Assembly: GCA_964449325.1 (NCBI GenBank)
Contig: CAYUYJ010000007.1
Span: 53,212 to 117,211 of the forward strand
Length of the DNA stretch: 64,000 nt
Direction of reading: 5' to 3'
Source of the DNA: RGIG3002 sp964449325
GTDB taxonomy: Bacteria; Bacillota; Clostridia; Lachnospirales; Lachnospiraceae
The notes beneath the pieces are model-generated. The model ran no database searches. It worked only from the letters and a program-made list of their open reading frames with translations, and was not told the DNA's origin. The position numbers were made by a program, and so were the translations under genes. Shown piece after piece: positions 1 to 7,839 of the stretch (position 1 is its first letter; every line of letters starts with the position of its first letter).

Positions 1-118
1 ATTCCGTCAGAAGAGCTTTTCTTCCGATGTCCTCTTCTTTTCCGTGTCCCGTAACCTTCTCCGCATATTCCGGTACCATCTCCGGACGGTGAATAATGTT
101 TACAACAAATTTATCCAT
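1..118 (-). CDS. 5' part of an unidentified gene, next gene of the galactan-uptake operon (runs off the left edge)
   Basis: An open frame starts with ATG at 118, preceded by an AAGGAGA ribosome binding site, and stays open for 39 codons to the window edge (it begins MDKFVVNIIHRPEMVPEYAE). It lies 49 bp after the second permease gene on the same strand, so it is probably the fourth gene of the importer operon. In galactan loci this place is often taken by a beta-galactosidase or another intracellular sugar enzyme, but I do not recognise the N-terminus and assign no function. Confidence 0.6.
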   Translation of the reverse strand, partial: MDKFVVNIIHRPEMVPEYAEKVTGHGKEEDIGRKALLTE

Positions 119-167
119 GTTTCTTTTTTCTCCTTAAAAAATAATCTTATTTCTAACAGCGCCATAG

Positions 168-1013
168 CTAACCTTTTACGGAGCCGCCTGCAATTCCTTC
201 TACATAGAACTTCTGCATCAATACAAACAGAATGGAGATCGGGATAGATACCACAACACCGCCTGCACAGAAGATGGAGAAGTATTTGTTAATCAAGGAT
301 TTATTCAGCATATTGTAAAGTCCGATTGCAATGGTCCAGTCCTGTGAAATACCGGAATTAAGCATCAGCTTTGCAAATACAAAATCGCCCCACGGTACTA
401 AGAAAGAACTGATAACCGTATACACAATAATCGGCTTTGACAGCGGTAAAATAATCCGCCAGAAAATTTTGGCTTCGGAAGCGCCTTCCAGTCTTGCCGC
501 TTCTCTTAAGGAAACCGAAATCGTATCCATAAAGCCTTTGGCAATCAGATAACCTAAGCCGGCACCGGCGGAATATACGATAATCATTCCTACGTGGCTG
601 TTTGTAAGTCCCAGAGATTTCATAATGAAATAAATGGCAATCATAGATAAAACACCCGGGAACATATTTAAAATAATGCCAAAGCTCATCAGAGTCTTTC
701 TGCCTTTAAATCTTGTACAGCTCATCGTATAAGCTACCATCAGTACGAAAATTGTGGAAATAATACAGGTAAAAATCGCAATAATTAAGGTATTGGTAAA
801 CCATGCCGTATACTGTACCACGGAATCCGGTTCCACAAACAGTACCTTATAGTTATTTAAGGACCATGTCTGTGGGAAAAAGTGTGCCGTATTTATGCCT
901 TTGTATCCGCTGAAAGAAGTTACTACCAGCCAGACAATCGGAATCAGCCATACGACTGCGAGGAATACCAAAAATGCATGTCTAATAATCGGATTAATAA
1001 TCTTTTTCATCAT
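168..1013 (-). CDS. Sugar ABC transporter permease, MalG/GanQ type
   Basis: An inner membrane subunit of a carbohydrate importer, 281 aa, with about six transmembrane segments and the cytoplasmic EAA loop (EAARLEGASEAKIFWRIILP, near residue 190) that docks the ATPase. The length and C-terminal GGSVKG-like tail fit MalG-type permeases. Its ATG overlaps the stop of the upstream permease by 4 bp, so the two are translationally coupled. Because the operon faces a GH53 galactanase across a shared control region, the likely substrate is galactooligosaccharide (GanQ-like) rather than maltose; this is inference from context. No ATPase gene is present in the visible part; such importers often share a distant MsmK/MsmX-type ATPase. 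Confidence 0.92.
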   Translation of the reverse strand: MMKKIINPIIRHAFLVFLAVVWLIPIVWLVVTSFSGYKGINTAHFFPQTWSLNNYKVLFVEPDSVVQYTAWFTNTLIIAIFTCIISTIFVLMVAYTMSCTRFKGRKTLMSFGIILNMFPGVLSMIAIYFIMKSLGLTNSHVGMIIVYSAGAGLGYLIAKGFMDTISVSLREAARLEGASEAKIFWRIILPLSKPIIVYTVISSFLVPWGDFVFAKLMLNSGISQDWTIAIGLYNMLNKSLINKYFSIFCAGGVVVSIPISILFVLMQKFYVEGIAGGSVKG

Positions 1014-2437
1014 TGGAAATTCTCCTCTCTATCACCTTTAATCATCCGCGTAAATGTAACCAATGTAAATGCAGCACAGATAATAAATACACAGATACCA
1101 ATTACTGAAGCCATCTTGTAGTTGTAATATTCATTTGTCAGTCTAAAAAGCCATGTAACGAGCAAATCCACTTCTTTTGCATTGGAGTTTGCAAGCATCT
1201 GGTCGGAAGTTACAAACACATCCTGTGTAAGCAGATAAATAACGTTAAAGTTATTTATATTCTTTACAAAGTCCGTAATCAGTGCCGGTCCCTGTATAAA
1301 CAGAATGTAAGGCATTGTAATTTTTACGAAAATTTGGAAACTGTTAGCACCGTCAATTCTTGCACTTTCAATCTGATCTTCCGGAATGTTCATCAAAATA
1401 CCTGTTGCAATCAGCATCTGATAAGGAATACCTACCCAGATATTAATAATAACAATCATAACCTTTGCCCAACCGGGACTTGTCAAAAACGGTATGTAAC
1501 TTAAGTGCTGTCCTACCAGTCCGATACTTTTCAGAAAATCTGTCAGGCCGATGGCGGAACAAATCGTATTCACAATACCGGAATCTGCAAAGAAGTTACG
1601 AACCAAAAGCAATGTTACAAACTGCGGTACTGCAATCGCAATAATAAATAAGGTTCTCCACAGCTTCGGCAGCTTTGTCTTTTTGTTATTAATAAACTTC
1701 GCAAGCAAAATCCCCCCGATAAAGGTTGTAAACGTAGCAAGGAATGCCCATTCCAGCGTCCACACCAAAATCTTTCTAAAGGAATAGCCGAAGGTTACTG
1801 TTGCAGAACGTGTAAAAAGGTTCTTGAAATTTTTCCAGCCAATCCACGAAAACAAAGCACTCGGAGGCATATGCTGCTGGTCATAGTTCGTAAAAGCAAC
1901 CGCAATCAGTACCAGAATCGGAAGGATATTCATCAGAACAATTCCTATACAAGGCAGTGTCATCAAAGTAATATGAAACTTCTCGTTAAACATTGCCTTA
2001 ATATCTTCTCTGAAGGTATTGATATGCTTCCCGTTTTCCTTTAACTGCTGCAGGCGGTAAACAACCTTAATGTTATGAATATATACCAATATAAAAGTGA
2101 CGATTAAAAATATAGAAATAATGGAATTCAATAAAATCAAAAATGAATTATCATAATCGTTTACTGTACTTGTCAACGTCAGTGGGTCAAAAACCTGTTC
2201 AAACTGAACAGTACCAAGCGTACCGAATTTTGCCAGATTAGGCAACGCGTAAAATGCACACATAACACCGAAGACCGCTTCCAGCGCAAGCATAATCAGG
2301 CCATTCACAATCTGTTTTCTTGCAAAATAACCTGCGCCCATAAAGAGAAGGGATAATTTCACCCATATGTCGCCCTTTACTACGGCTTCACCAAATTTCT
2401 TAAAATAATTACCTATAGAATTTATTATCTTTTTCAT
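1010..2437 (-). CDS. Sugar ABC transporter permease, MalF/GanP type
   Basis: A membrane permease of 475 aa, longer than the usual roughly 300 aa because of an N-terminal extension with extra membrane segments (about residues 25-75 and 110-140), as in GanP/MalF of Firmicutes. The EAA loop is visible (ESARIDGANSFQIFVKITMP). It should pair with the 281-aa permease downstream, with which it overlaps by 4 bp, and receive sugar from the upstream binding lipoprotein. Start: ATG at 2437 preceded by GAGAGGAG. Substrate, probably beta-1,4-galactooligosaccharides, is inferred from the neighbouring GH53 enzyme. Confidence 0.92.
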   Translation of the reverse strand: MKKIINSIGNYFKKFGEAVVKGDIWVKLSLLFMGAGYFARKQIVNGLIMLALEAVFGVMCAFYALPNLAKFGTLGTVQFEQVFDPLTLTSTVNDYDNSFLILLNSIISIFLIVTFILVYIHNIKVVYRLQQLKENGKHINTFREDIKAMFNEKFHITLMTLPCIGIVLMNILPILVLIAVAFTNYDQQHMPPSALFSWIGWKNFKNLFTRSATVTFGYSFRKILVWTLEWAFLATFTTFIGGILLAKFINNKKTKLPKLWRTLFIIAIAVPQFVTLLLVRNFFADSGIVNTICSAIGLTDFLKSIGLVGQHLSYIPFLTSPGWAKVMIVIINIWVGIPYQMLIATGILMNIPEDQIESARIDGANSFQIFVKITMPYILFIQGPALITDFVKNINNFNVIYLLTQDVFVTSDQMLANSNAKEVDLLVTWLFRLTNEYYNYKMASVIGICVFIICAAFTLVTFTRMIKGDREENFQ

Positions 2438-2496
2438 GCAAAAACTCCTCTCAGAGTTAATTTGTTATTTGACTGTTTTCCTCATCTCTTTAAAAC

Positions 2497-2521
2497 ACCC
2501 CGCAACTGTAAGCTGCGGGGT
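2497..2521 (-). other. Intercistronic hairpin between binding-protein and permease genes
   Basis: An 8-bp GC-rich perfect stem (ACCCCGCA / TGCGGGGT) with a 9-nt loop sits in the 115-bp gap between the binding-protein and first permease genes. It is followed on the minus strand by a short GTTTTA, so it is at best a leaky terminator. In ABC importer operons such hairpins commonly protect the upstream message and give an excess of binding protein over permeases; that role is inferred. Confidence 0.6.
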
Positions 2522-2552
2522 ATAAAACATTCCTTTTTACCGCAAGCCTTTC

Positions 2553-3890
2553 TTATTCAATTGCTGCAGCGATACCTTCTACGGTATTATCAAGTAATGT
2601 CTGAAGATCTGTGCCATCCGGATTACCGGAAGCTAAAATCTGTCCTAATGTCTCTGCCGGAGTCCAGAAGTTGTTACCAACACGCTGTGGTGTTGCATAA
2701 GCTGCCTGTTCAGCCAGAGCTGCGATTGCCGGATTGGATTGTACAGCATCTGTAGAACCTGCTTCGATGTTTGCGGGACCAAGTCCTCTTGCTTCAAATC
2801 TTGCTACCTGTGATTCCTTGTTTGTTAAGTATTCTGCAAGCAGCATAGACCAGCCTACATTAGCAGAGTACGGATTAACACCGATTAATTTGTATCCTGA
2901 GTAAGAAGACATCTGGCATTCTTTGTCACCCACTTTAAAGGTAGGAAGCTTGGTTGCTTTGTAGTTCTCTCCCCATGCATCAGAAGCGGTTTCTGCTCTC
3001 CATGTACCATTTACACATGCTGCAACAGTACCTTCTGCAATAGCAGTTGCCATTTCTTCATCACCCATATCTACCAATACGTTTGTCGCGCAAAGATCCA
3101 TGATTGCCTGTGCTACATCTGTAGCGCCTGTTGCATTCCATGTACAGGTATTTGTACCGTCTTCATTTAAGGTAAGTTCATATCCTGCACCCTGGAAGAA
3201 AGAGTAAATGTACCATCCATTGGAGATATCCATTGCAATTTTCTTGTCTGCGGCTTTTGCTGCTGTAATCATGGATTCCAAGGATTTTACATCCTCTTCT
3301 GTAAATACAGAGCCATCATAGAACATAAAATATCCGTTGTCTGCTGTCATCGGGTAAGCATATAACTGTCCGTTAGCAGTAGCTGCTTCTACAGCGCCCG
3401 CAACATTTTCGCCTGCTACATCATAGGTATATGTAGCTGCTACCGGCTGTAATGCGCCTGCTGCTACCAGTTCGTTAATCTGGTCATCTGCAAAAGCGAA
3501 TACATCTGCTGCTGCTTCAACATCTGTTAAAATAGTATCTTTTGCAGTAGATTCGGATTCAGCACCTAAGGTAATCTCAAAAGTAACATCCGGGTACTGA
3601 GCCTTGAAGTTATCAAGTAACGTTGTTGTAAGCGCCTGATCTTCTTCGGAAGCCCATACGGTAAGCGTTACGGTTCCTGTTGTGTTTGCAATCAGATTTG
3701 CAACTGCATCACTTGATGTGCTGTCAGCAGGTGCTTCTGCCGGTGTCTCTGCTGTAGTCTCGGCAGATGTTTCCGTTTTCACTTCATCTGTTTTACCTGC
3801 TGTCGTTTCCTCTTTGGAACTTCCGCATGCTACTAAAGAAGTAGCTGCAAGTGCAACGGCGAGTAAGGTTGCTAATGCTTTTTTCTTCAT
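2553..3890 (-). CDS. Extracellular sugar-binding lipoprotein of the galactan importer
   Basis: The substrate-binding subunit of the ABC importer, 445 aa. A lipoprotein signal peptide ends at the lipobox SLVAC (Cys22), followed by a low-complexity Glu/Thr/Ala linker to about residue 60 and then a MalE-type binding fold (VTLTVWASEEDQALTTTLLD onwards; PMTADNGYFMFYDGSV in the middle). It should be anchored outside the membrane and deliver oligosaccharide to the two permeases. I place the start at 3890, after GGGAGGAAACAAAA; an in-frame Met 11 codons upstream lacks a site. First gene of the operon, transcribed from the promoter at 3999-4027. Confidence 0.93.
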   Translation of the reverse strand: MKKKALATLLAVALAATSLVACGSSKEETTAGKTDEVKTETSAETTAETPAEAPADSTSSDAVANLIANTTGTVTLTVWASEEDQALTTTLLDNFKAQYPDVTFEITLGAESESTAKDTILTDVEAAADVFAFADDQINELVAAGALQPVAATYTYDVAGENVAGAVEAATANGQLYAYPMTADNGYFMFYDGSVFTEEDVKSLESMITAAKAADKKIAMDISNGWYIYSFFQGAGYELTLNEDGTNTCTWNATGATDVAQAIMDLCATNVLVDMGDEEMATAIAEGTVAACVNGTWRAETASDAWGENYKATKLPTFKVGDKECQMSSYSGYKLIGVNPYSANVGWSMLLAEYLTNKESQVARFEARGLGPANIEAGSTDAVQSNPAIAALAEQAAYATPQRVGNNFWTPAETLGQILASGNPDGTDLQTLLDNTVEGIAAAIE

Positions 3891-3973
3891 TTTTGTTTCC
3901 TCCCTGGTTTTTGGTGTCGGCAATTTTCATTGCCCTACACAGTTATTGAAGCTTTCAGAACTCTCCGACCATT

Positions 3974-3992
3974 TGCGCAATCGTTTGTTCTT
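3974..3992. promoter_or_regulatory. LacI-family operator, copy 1 (importer side)
   Basis: The 19-mer TGCGCAATCGTTTGTTCTT is repeated exactly at 4205-4223 and nowhere else that I saw. It resembles the CGCAAACGTTTGCG consensus of LacI/MalR-type repressors (central CG, near-palindrome). It lies just downstream of the minus-strand -10 box, where a bound repressor would block the importer operon. The regulator gene is not in this window. Confidence 0.75.
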
Positions 3993-3998
3993 GAAAAC

Positions 3999-4027
3999 AG
4001 AATAACAATTTTGTATTTTATTGTCAA
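3999..4027 (-). promoter_or_regulatory. Sigma-A promoter of the sugar importer operon
   Basis: Minus-strand -35 TTGACA (4022-4027), a 17-bp spacer and -10 TATTCT (3999-4004). The operator begins 7 bp downstream of the -10 box. This is the only good promoter match upstream of the binding-protein gene. Confidence 0.75.
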
Positions 4028-4169
4028 TGTATATTTTTTACGAGTAAGCAACATCATTTTTGTGCGTTTTGCATAAACACCTTGATTTTACCACATTTTC
4101 TGCATCTACTTGTTAAAAAAACTCTCAATTGTTGATTTTTCCCGCTTTTTTCTTTTCTTTTTTCTGTAG

Positions 4170-4198
4170 TTTACGTTTTCTTCCTAATATGTTATAAT
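4170..4198 (+). promoter_or_regulatory. Sigma-A promoter of the GH53 galactanase gene
   Basis: -35 TTTACG (4170-4175), 17-bp spacer and a perfect -10 TATAAT (4193-4198). Transcription would start near 4205, at the first base of operator copy 2. The leader before the ATG at 4340 is then about 135 nt. Confidence 0.7.
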
Positions 4199-4204
4199 TT
4201 ACTA

Positions 4205-4223
4205 TGCGCAATCGTTTGTTCTT
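4205..4223. promoter_or_regulatory. LacI-family operator, copy 2 (galactanase side)
   Basis: An identical 19-bp copy of the operator at 3974-3992, 231 bp away in the same orientation. It covers the predicted transcription start of the galactanase gene. The two sites put importer and enzyme under one repressor, and the spacing would also allow a repression loop. Confidence 0.75.
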
Positions 4224-4339
4224 AGCGTATTCACAAGCTTTTTATGTTTTGCAGACGTATAATATCTTGATTTTTGTTTAAAAAGGAAATTGGTATAAGC
4301 TTATTTATAGCATTTGTTTATCATTTTGGAGGTTTTTTT

Positions 4340-6370
4340 ATGAAGTTTTTTCAACTTAAAAAGTACTTTTATCTCGTTGGTGCTTTAACATTGTTGCTTT
4401 CCTTAGTCTCCTGCGGTTCTTCTGCCGGAAACGCTTCTTCCGAAAAACAGGCTCCTTCTGAAGAAAGTAATCCTACCGCAAATTTTGAAATTACCCATTT
4501 TTCTCTGCCAACCGCCGCAGAAGAATCCGACATTTACATAGAACCCGTGGAAGGAATAACTGATGAGTTCATCCGGGGTATGGATGCTTCTGCTGTACTG
4601 GCTGAAGAAAAAAGCGGTGTTGTTTATTATAATGAGGCAGGCGAAGAACAGGACGTTTTTCAAACTCTTGCCCAGTCCGGTATAAACTATATCCGTATCC
4701 GTGTTTGGAATGATCCTTATGATGAAAGCGGAAACGGTTACGGCGGCGGAAATAATGATGTAAAAACTGCTATCGCATTAGGACAGCGTGCTACTAAATA
4801 CGGCATGAAGGTATGTATAGATTTTCATTATTCCGACTTCTGGGCTGACCCTTCAAAGCAGATGTGCCCGAAAGCATGGAAAGGTATGACCGTAGAGGAA
4901 AAAGCTGATGCTCTTTATGCCTTTACAAAAGAGAGCTTATCTGCCATGTTGGATGCCGGTGTGAACGTTACCATGGTTCAGGTAGGAAATGAAACAAACA
5001 ATGGTATGGCCGGTGAAACAAGTTATAAAGATATGGCAGTACTGATGAATGCAGGAAGTCTTGCCATCCGGGAAATATCCGAAAGCTATGGAAGTGACAT
5101 ACAGGTTGCATTGCACTTTACGGATGCTTCCGACTATGACGGTATTGACCGGATTTTGGCAAAATTGCAAAAATATGATGTAGATTATGATATTCTTGCA
5201 CTCTCCTATTATCCTTACTGGCACGGCACTTTGGATAATCTGAAAAAGGTGATGACAAACATTCGGGAAAATTACGGCAAACAGACCTTGGTAGCCGAAA
5301 CCTCCTATTGCTATACATTAGAGGACGGCGACGGTTTTGCCAACAGCATAGGAGAAGAAGATTTAATCAAAGAATATACTGCTTCCGTACAGAGTCAGGC
5401 AACCGCCCTTAGGGATGTCTGTGCCGCTGCTTCCGAAGCGGATGCTTTGGGTGTGTTTTACTGGGAAGGCACATGGATTCCGGTTGGTCCTTCCGCTTCT
5501 GAAAATAAAACCCTTTGGGAAACGAATGGCAGCGGCTGGGCAAGCAGTTATGCCGCAGGTTACGACCCCAATGACGCCGGAAAATATTACGGCGGCTGTT
5601 CCTGGGATAATCAGGCATTGTTTGATTTCACCGGACACCCTCTTGCTTCTTTAAATGTATTCAAATATCTGCAATACGGCACCATTACTGAGACGGCAAT
5701 TGATTTCGTTCCACAGCCAAGTGCAGGTTGCAACATAGACAGCGAACTCAAGTTGCCGGAGCGTGTCAATGTAGTCTATAACAACCGCTCTCTGAATACG
5801 GCAGTTCCCGTTACATGGGACGCAACGCAACTGGATGCTATTGACACTTCTACAGCCGGTACTTACATAATTAATGGTACATTAGAGGACGGTACCTCTG
5901 TTACCTGTAATGTTACCGTAGACTTTTTAAATTACGTCACCAATCCAAGCTTCGAGGAGGAAGACCGGACCATGTGGGTTGTTACATCGGAGGGCTCCAA
6001 TCCCACCGATTTTCAGGAAAAAGCTGCGGATGCCTACTCCGGTGACTACGCCTTCCATTTCTGGTCGGAATCGGATATGGACTTTTCCATGGAGCAGACT
6101 CTGACCGATTTACCTAACGGCAACTACCGTTTCTTTGCTTATGCACAGGGCGGCGACGTGGACGATACCGCTTCCATGGAGCTATACGCGGTCGTAAATG
6201 GCGAAGAAAAAACCGCCTCCTTTATGGTAGACGGCTACGGCAACTGGCAGATACCCGAAATCGAAGGACTGTCCGTTACGGACGGTTCCATGACGATTGG
6301 CGTGCGTATGAAATGCAATGCCAAAAGCTGGGGCACCATGGACGATTTTACTTTGAATCTGATGGATTAG
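4340..6370 (+). CDS. GH53 arabinogalactan endo-beta-1,4-galactanase, surface lipoprotein with CBM61-like module
   Basis: Cuts beta-1,4-galactan outside the cell. 676 aa from the ATG at 4340, chosen for its TGGAGG site 7 nt upstream; 22 codons of open frame before it have no site. Lipobox LVSC gives Cys25 as lipid anchor. The GH53 barrel spans about residues 70-480, with acid/base Glu218 in VQVGNETNNG and nucleophile Glu320 in LVAETSY. A bacterial Ig-like (Big_4) domain follows (about 485-555; TWDATQLDAIDTSTAGTY), then a C-terminal beta-sandwich (about 555-676; NPSFEEEDRTMW) resembling CBM61 galactan-binding modules. Products would be galactooligosaccharides for the divergent importer. It overlaps the end of the next, convergent gene by 23 bp. 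Confidence 0.93.
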   Translation: MKFFQLKKYFYLVGALTLLLSLVSCGSSAGNASSEKQAPSEESNPTANFEITHFSLPTAAEESDIYIEPVEGITDEFIRGMDASAVLAEEKSGVVYYNEAGEEQDVFQTLAQSGINYIRIRVWNDPYDESGNGYGGGNNDVKTAIALGQRATKYGMKVCIDFHYSDFWADPSKQMCPKAWKGMTVEEKADALYAFTKESLSAMLDAGVNVTMVQVGNETNNGMAGETSYKDMAVLMNAGSLAIREISESYGSDIQVALHFTDASDYDGIDRILAKLQKYDVDYDILALSYYPYWHGTLDNLKKVMTNIRENYGKQTLVAETSYCYTLEDGDGFANSIGEEDLIKEYTASVQSQATALRDVCAAASEADALGVFYWEGTWIPVGPSASENKTLWETNGSGWASSYAAGYDPNDAGKYYGGCSWDNQALFDFTGHPLASLNVFKYLQYGTITETAIDFVPQPSAGCNIDSELKLPERVNVVYNNRSLNTAVPVTWDATQLDAIDTSTAGTYIINGTLEDGTSVTCNVTVDFLNYVTNPSFEEEDRTMWVVTSEGSNPTDFQEKAADAYSGDYAFHFWSESDMDFSMEQTLTDLPNGNYRFFAYAQGGDVDDTASMELYAVVNGEEKTASFMVDGYGNWQIPEIEGLSVTDGSMTIGVRMKCNAKSWGTMDDFTLNLMD

Positions 6371-6758
6371 TAGAAATATCATTTCTTCTCATTTTCTGGC
6401 GTTCCTTGCGCAGCTCTTCAAAGAGCTGCACGGAATCCCAGAAGATGTTATGTGGTGTTACAATTGCCTTCAAAGCCACGGTCTGCACACCTGTTTCTTT
6501 ATATGCCGTCAGAAAGCTGTCCAGTGCTTCCCCTGTCAGTCCACAGAACACCAGCATTTCTTCCGGAAAATCTTCTCCCGAAAAAGCCCCCGGCTGCTTT
6601 TTTATTCCGGCAATTCCTGCCAAAAATCCAAGAGGCTGATTATAGAATGCTTTCGTCACCGATTTCAGACGGATATTCTGTTTCCTGCATATTTCCTGTA
6701 CTGTTTTTTCTTTTTCTTTTGTCAACCGATACGCCAGAACAACCTTCAACTGTGACAT
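6348..6758 (-). CDS. DUF3783 family protein
   Basis: A 136-aa soluble protein of unknown function. The middle (FPEEMLVFCGLTGEALDSFL) and the following TVALKAIVTPHN segment are characteristic of DUF3783 proteins of Clostridia. Start at 6758 because AGGAGGAAGG lies just upstream; an earlier in-frame Met lacks a site. Its last codons overlap the end of the GH53 gene tail to tail. A perfect 9-bp stem with a 2-nt loop (6410-6429) inside this gene lies 40 bp past the GH53 stop and may help end that transcript. The neighbour upstream is the XRE-repeat regulator, 23 bp away. Confidence 0.75.
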   Translation of the reverse strand: MSQLKVVLAYRLTKEKEKTVQEICRKQNIRLKSVTKAFYNQPLGFLAGIAGIKKQPGAFSGEDFPEEMLVFCGLTGEALDSFLTAYKETGVQTVALKAIVTPHNIFWDSVQLFEELRKERQKMRRNDISTNPSDSK

Positions 6759-6781
6759 TTTCCTTCCTCCTGCAAGCAAAT

Positions 6782-7570
6782 TTATTTATAATTTACAGTC
6801 ATACATCTTACATTTCCACCAATATCATCGCAAGTAACAGAAACTCCTGCCGTAACATCTCCATCAATATCACCACACTTAATATCGGCTCCAGCCAGTG
6901 CATTTCCGTCTATATCCCCACAATTAACTGTTCCGCCGGCGTTAATATTTCCTGCTACATCACCGCAGTTCATACTGCCACCGGCATTTACGTTTCCTTC
7001 CACGTCACCACAGTTCATACCGCCACCGGCATTTACGTTTCCTTCTACATCTCCACAGTTTATATCACCATCTGCTTTTAATTCCTTAGCTTCCACATCG
7101 CCTTGAATATCTGCATTACCGACAATCTGAATCTGTAAACTTCCCTTGCTTTTTTCATATTCCTTATCGAACGCGACACGAATAACCTTATCTTTTTCCC
7201 ATTTTTCCTCCGAAAGTACAACTCCATTCCGGCATTGGGCAATATAGAGTACATCCTCGCCCCAATCCGGCGGAACCTTTAAGAATTCTCTTCTGTCCTG
7301 CTCTTCAGCCTGTCTTTCTTTTTCTTCTTTCTCTTTTTCTTCTGTTTCAGCGTTCTTTTCCGTCTCCACTCCTGTCAAAAGAAAATCCATGGTAACCGCA
7401 AAGTATTCTGCTAATTTGGGCAAAAAGGTAATATCCGGATAAGACTGCCCGTTCTCCCATTTACTGACAGCCTGCATACTTACCCCGCATATATCGGCAA
7501 GCGTCTCCTGACTGACTCCTTTTTCTTTTCTTAACCCTTTAATCACATTTCCGATTACAATTTCTCCCAT
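6782..7570 (-). CDS. XRE-family regulator fused to a beta-solenoid-like repeat domain
   Basis: 262 aa. Residues 6-65 are a Cro/C1 helix-turn-helix (GVSQETLADICGVSMQAVSK; WENGQSYPDITFLPKLAEYF). A Glu/Lys-rich charged linker follows (about 70-95), then a region of unknown fold, then five 15-residue repeats (172-246) of the form CGDVEGNVNAGGGMN plus a partial sixth. The regular Gly/Asp/Val spacing suggests a right-handed beta-helix of the bactofilin or DUF4097-like kind. One Cys falls at the same place in every repeat. DNA binding is well supported; the repeat domain's job (oligomer scaffold, metal or redox sensing through stacked Cys) is open. A palindrome in its own promoter suggests autoregulation. 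Confidence 0.85.
   Translation of the reverse strand: MGEIVIGNVIKGLRKEKGVSQETLADICGVSMQAVSKWENGQSYPDITFLPKLAEYFAVTMDFLLTGVETEKNAETEEKEKEEKERQAEEQDRREFLKVPPDWGEDVLYIAQCRNGVVLSEEKWEKDKVIRVAFDKEYEKSKGSLQIQIVGNADIQGDVEAKELKADGDINCGDVEGNVNAGGGMNCGDVEGNVNAGGSMNCGDVAGNINAGGTVNCGDIDGNALAGADIKCGDIDGDVTAGVSVTCDDIGGNVRCMTVNYK
6833..7057 (-). repeat. Five tandem 45-bp coding repeats
   Basis: Five in-frame 45-bp units (15 residues each, Cys at residues 172, 187, 202, 217 and 232). The first units are nearly identical at DNA level (shared ACGTTTCCTTC and CCACAGTTCAT blocks), which suggests recent duplication; the later ones have diverged. The repeat number may vary between strains. Confidence 0.85.
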
Positions 7571-7703
7571 AATTGTGCTGTTCCATCCTTTCTATCATTT
7601 CTTTTGTTTTTCAGCCTGTTCTTTCTTTGTCGCAACTTCTTTTCGGTTCACCGTATTTAAACTGTACTCTATTTTCCTTTACCTGAACAGCAATTATTAG
7701 TTG

Positions 7704-7737
7704 ATTTTAACATATAGAAAACTCAACTACAAGTTGA
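7704..7737 (-). promoter_or_regulatory. Promoter and palindromic operator of the XRE-repeat regulator
   Basis: Minus-strand -35 TTGTAG (7727-7732), 17-bp spacer and -10 TAAAAT (7704-7709). A perfect palindrome TCAACT-ACA-AGTTGA (7723-7737) covers the -35 box. This is a typical place for a Cro/C1-type autorepressor. Confidence 0.65.
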
Positions 7738-7761
7738 ATTACTGTTTTTTTCATTATTTTC

Positions 7762-7790
7762 TCGACTAAGACGAGGGAAAGGCTTATACT
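7762..7790 (+). promoter_or_regulatory. Probable azlCD promoter
   Basis: -35 TCGACT (7762-7767), 17-bp spacer and -10 TATACT (7785-7790), about 45 bp before the azlC start. It is divergent from the XRE promoter, so the regulator could also act on azlCD. Confidence 0.5.
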
Positions 7791-7839
7791 ATTGCTGTTG
7801 ATGTTTTACAAAAGTATCGTTTTACGGAGGAACCGGAAC

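Noticed and set aside
6371..6440. Independent terminator for the GH53 gene
   Set aside because: The 9-bp stem at 6410-6429 has no T-run and lies inside the DUF3783 coding sequence; kept only as a remark there.
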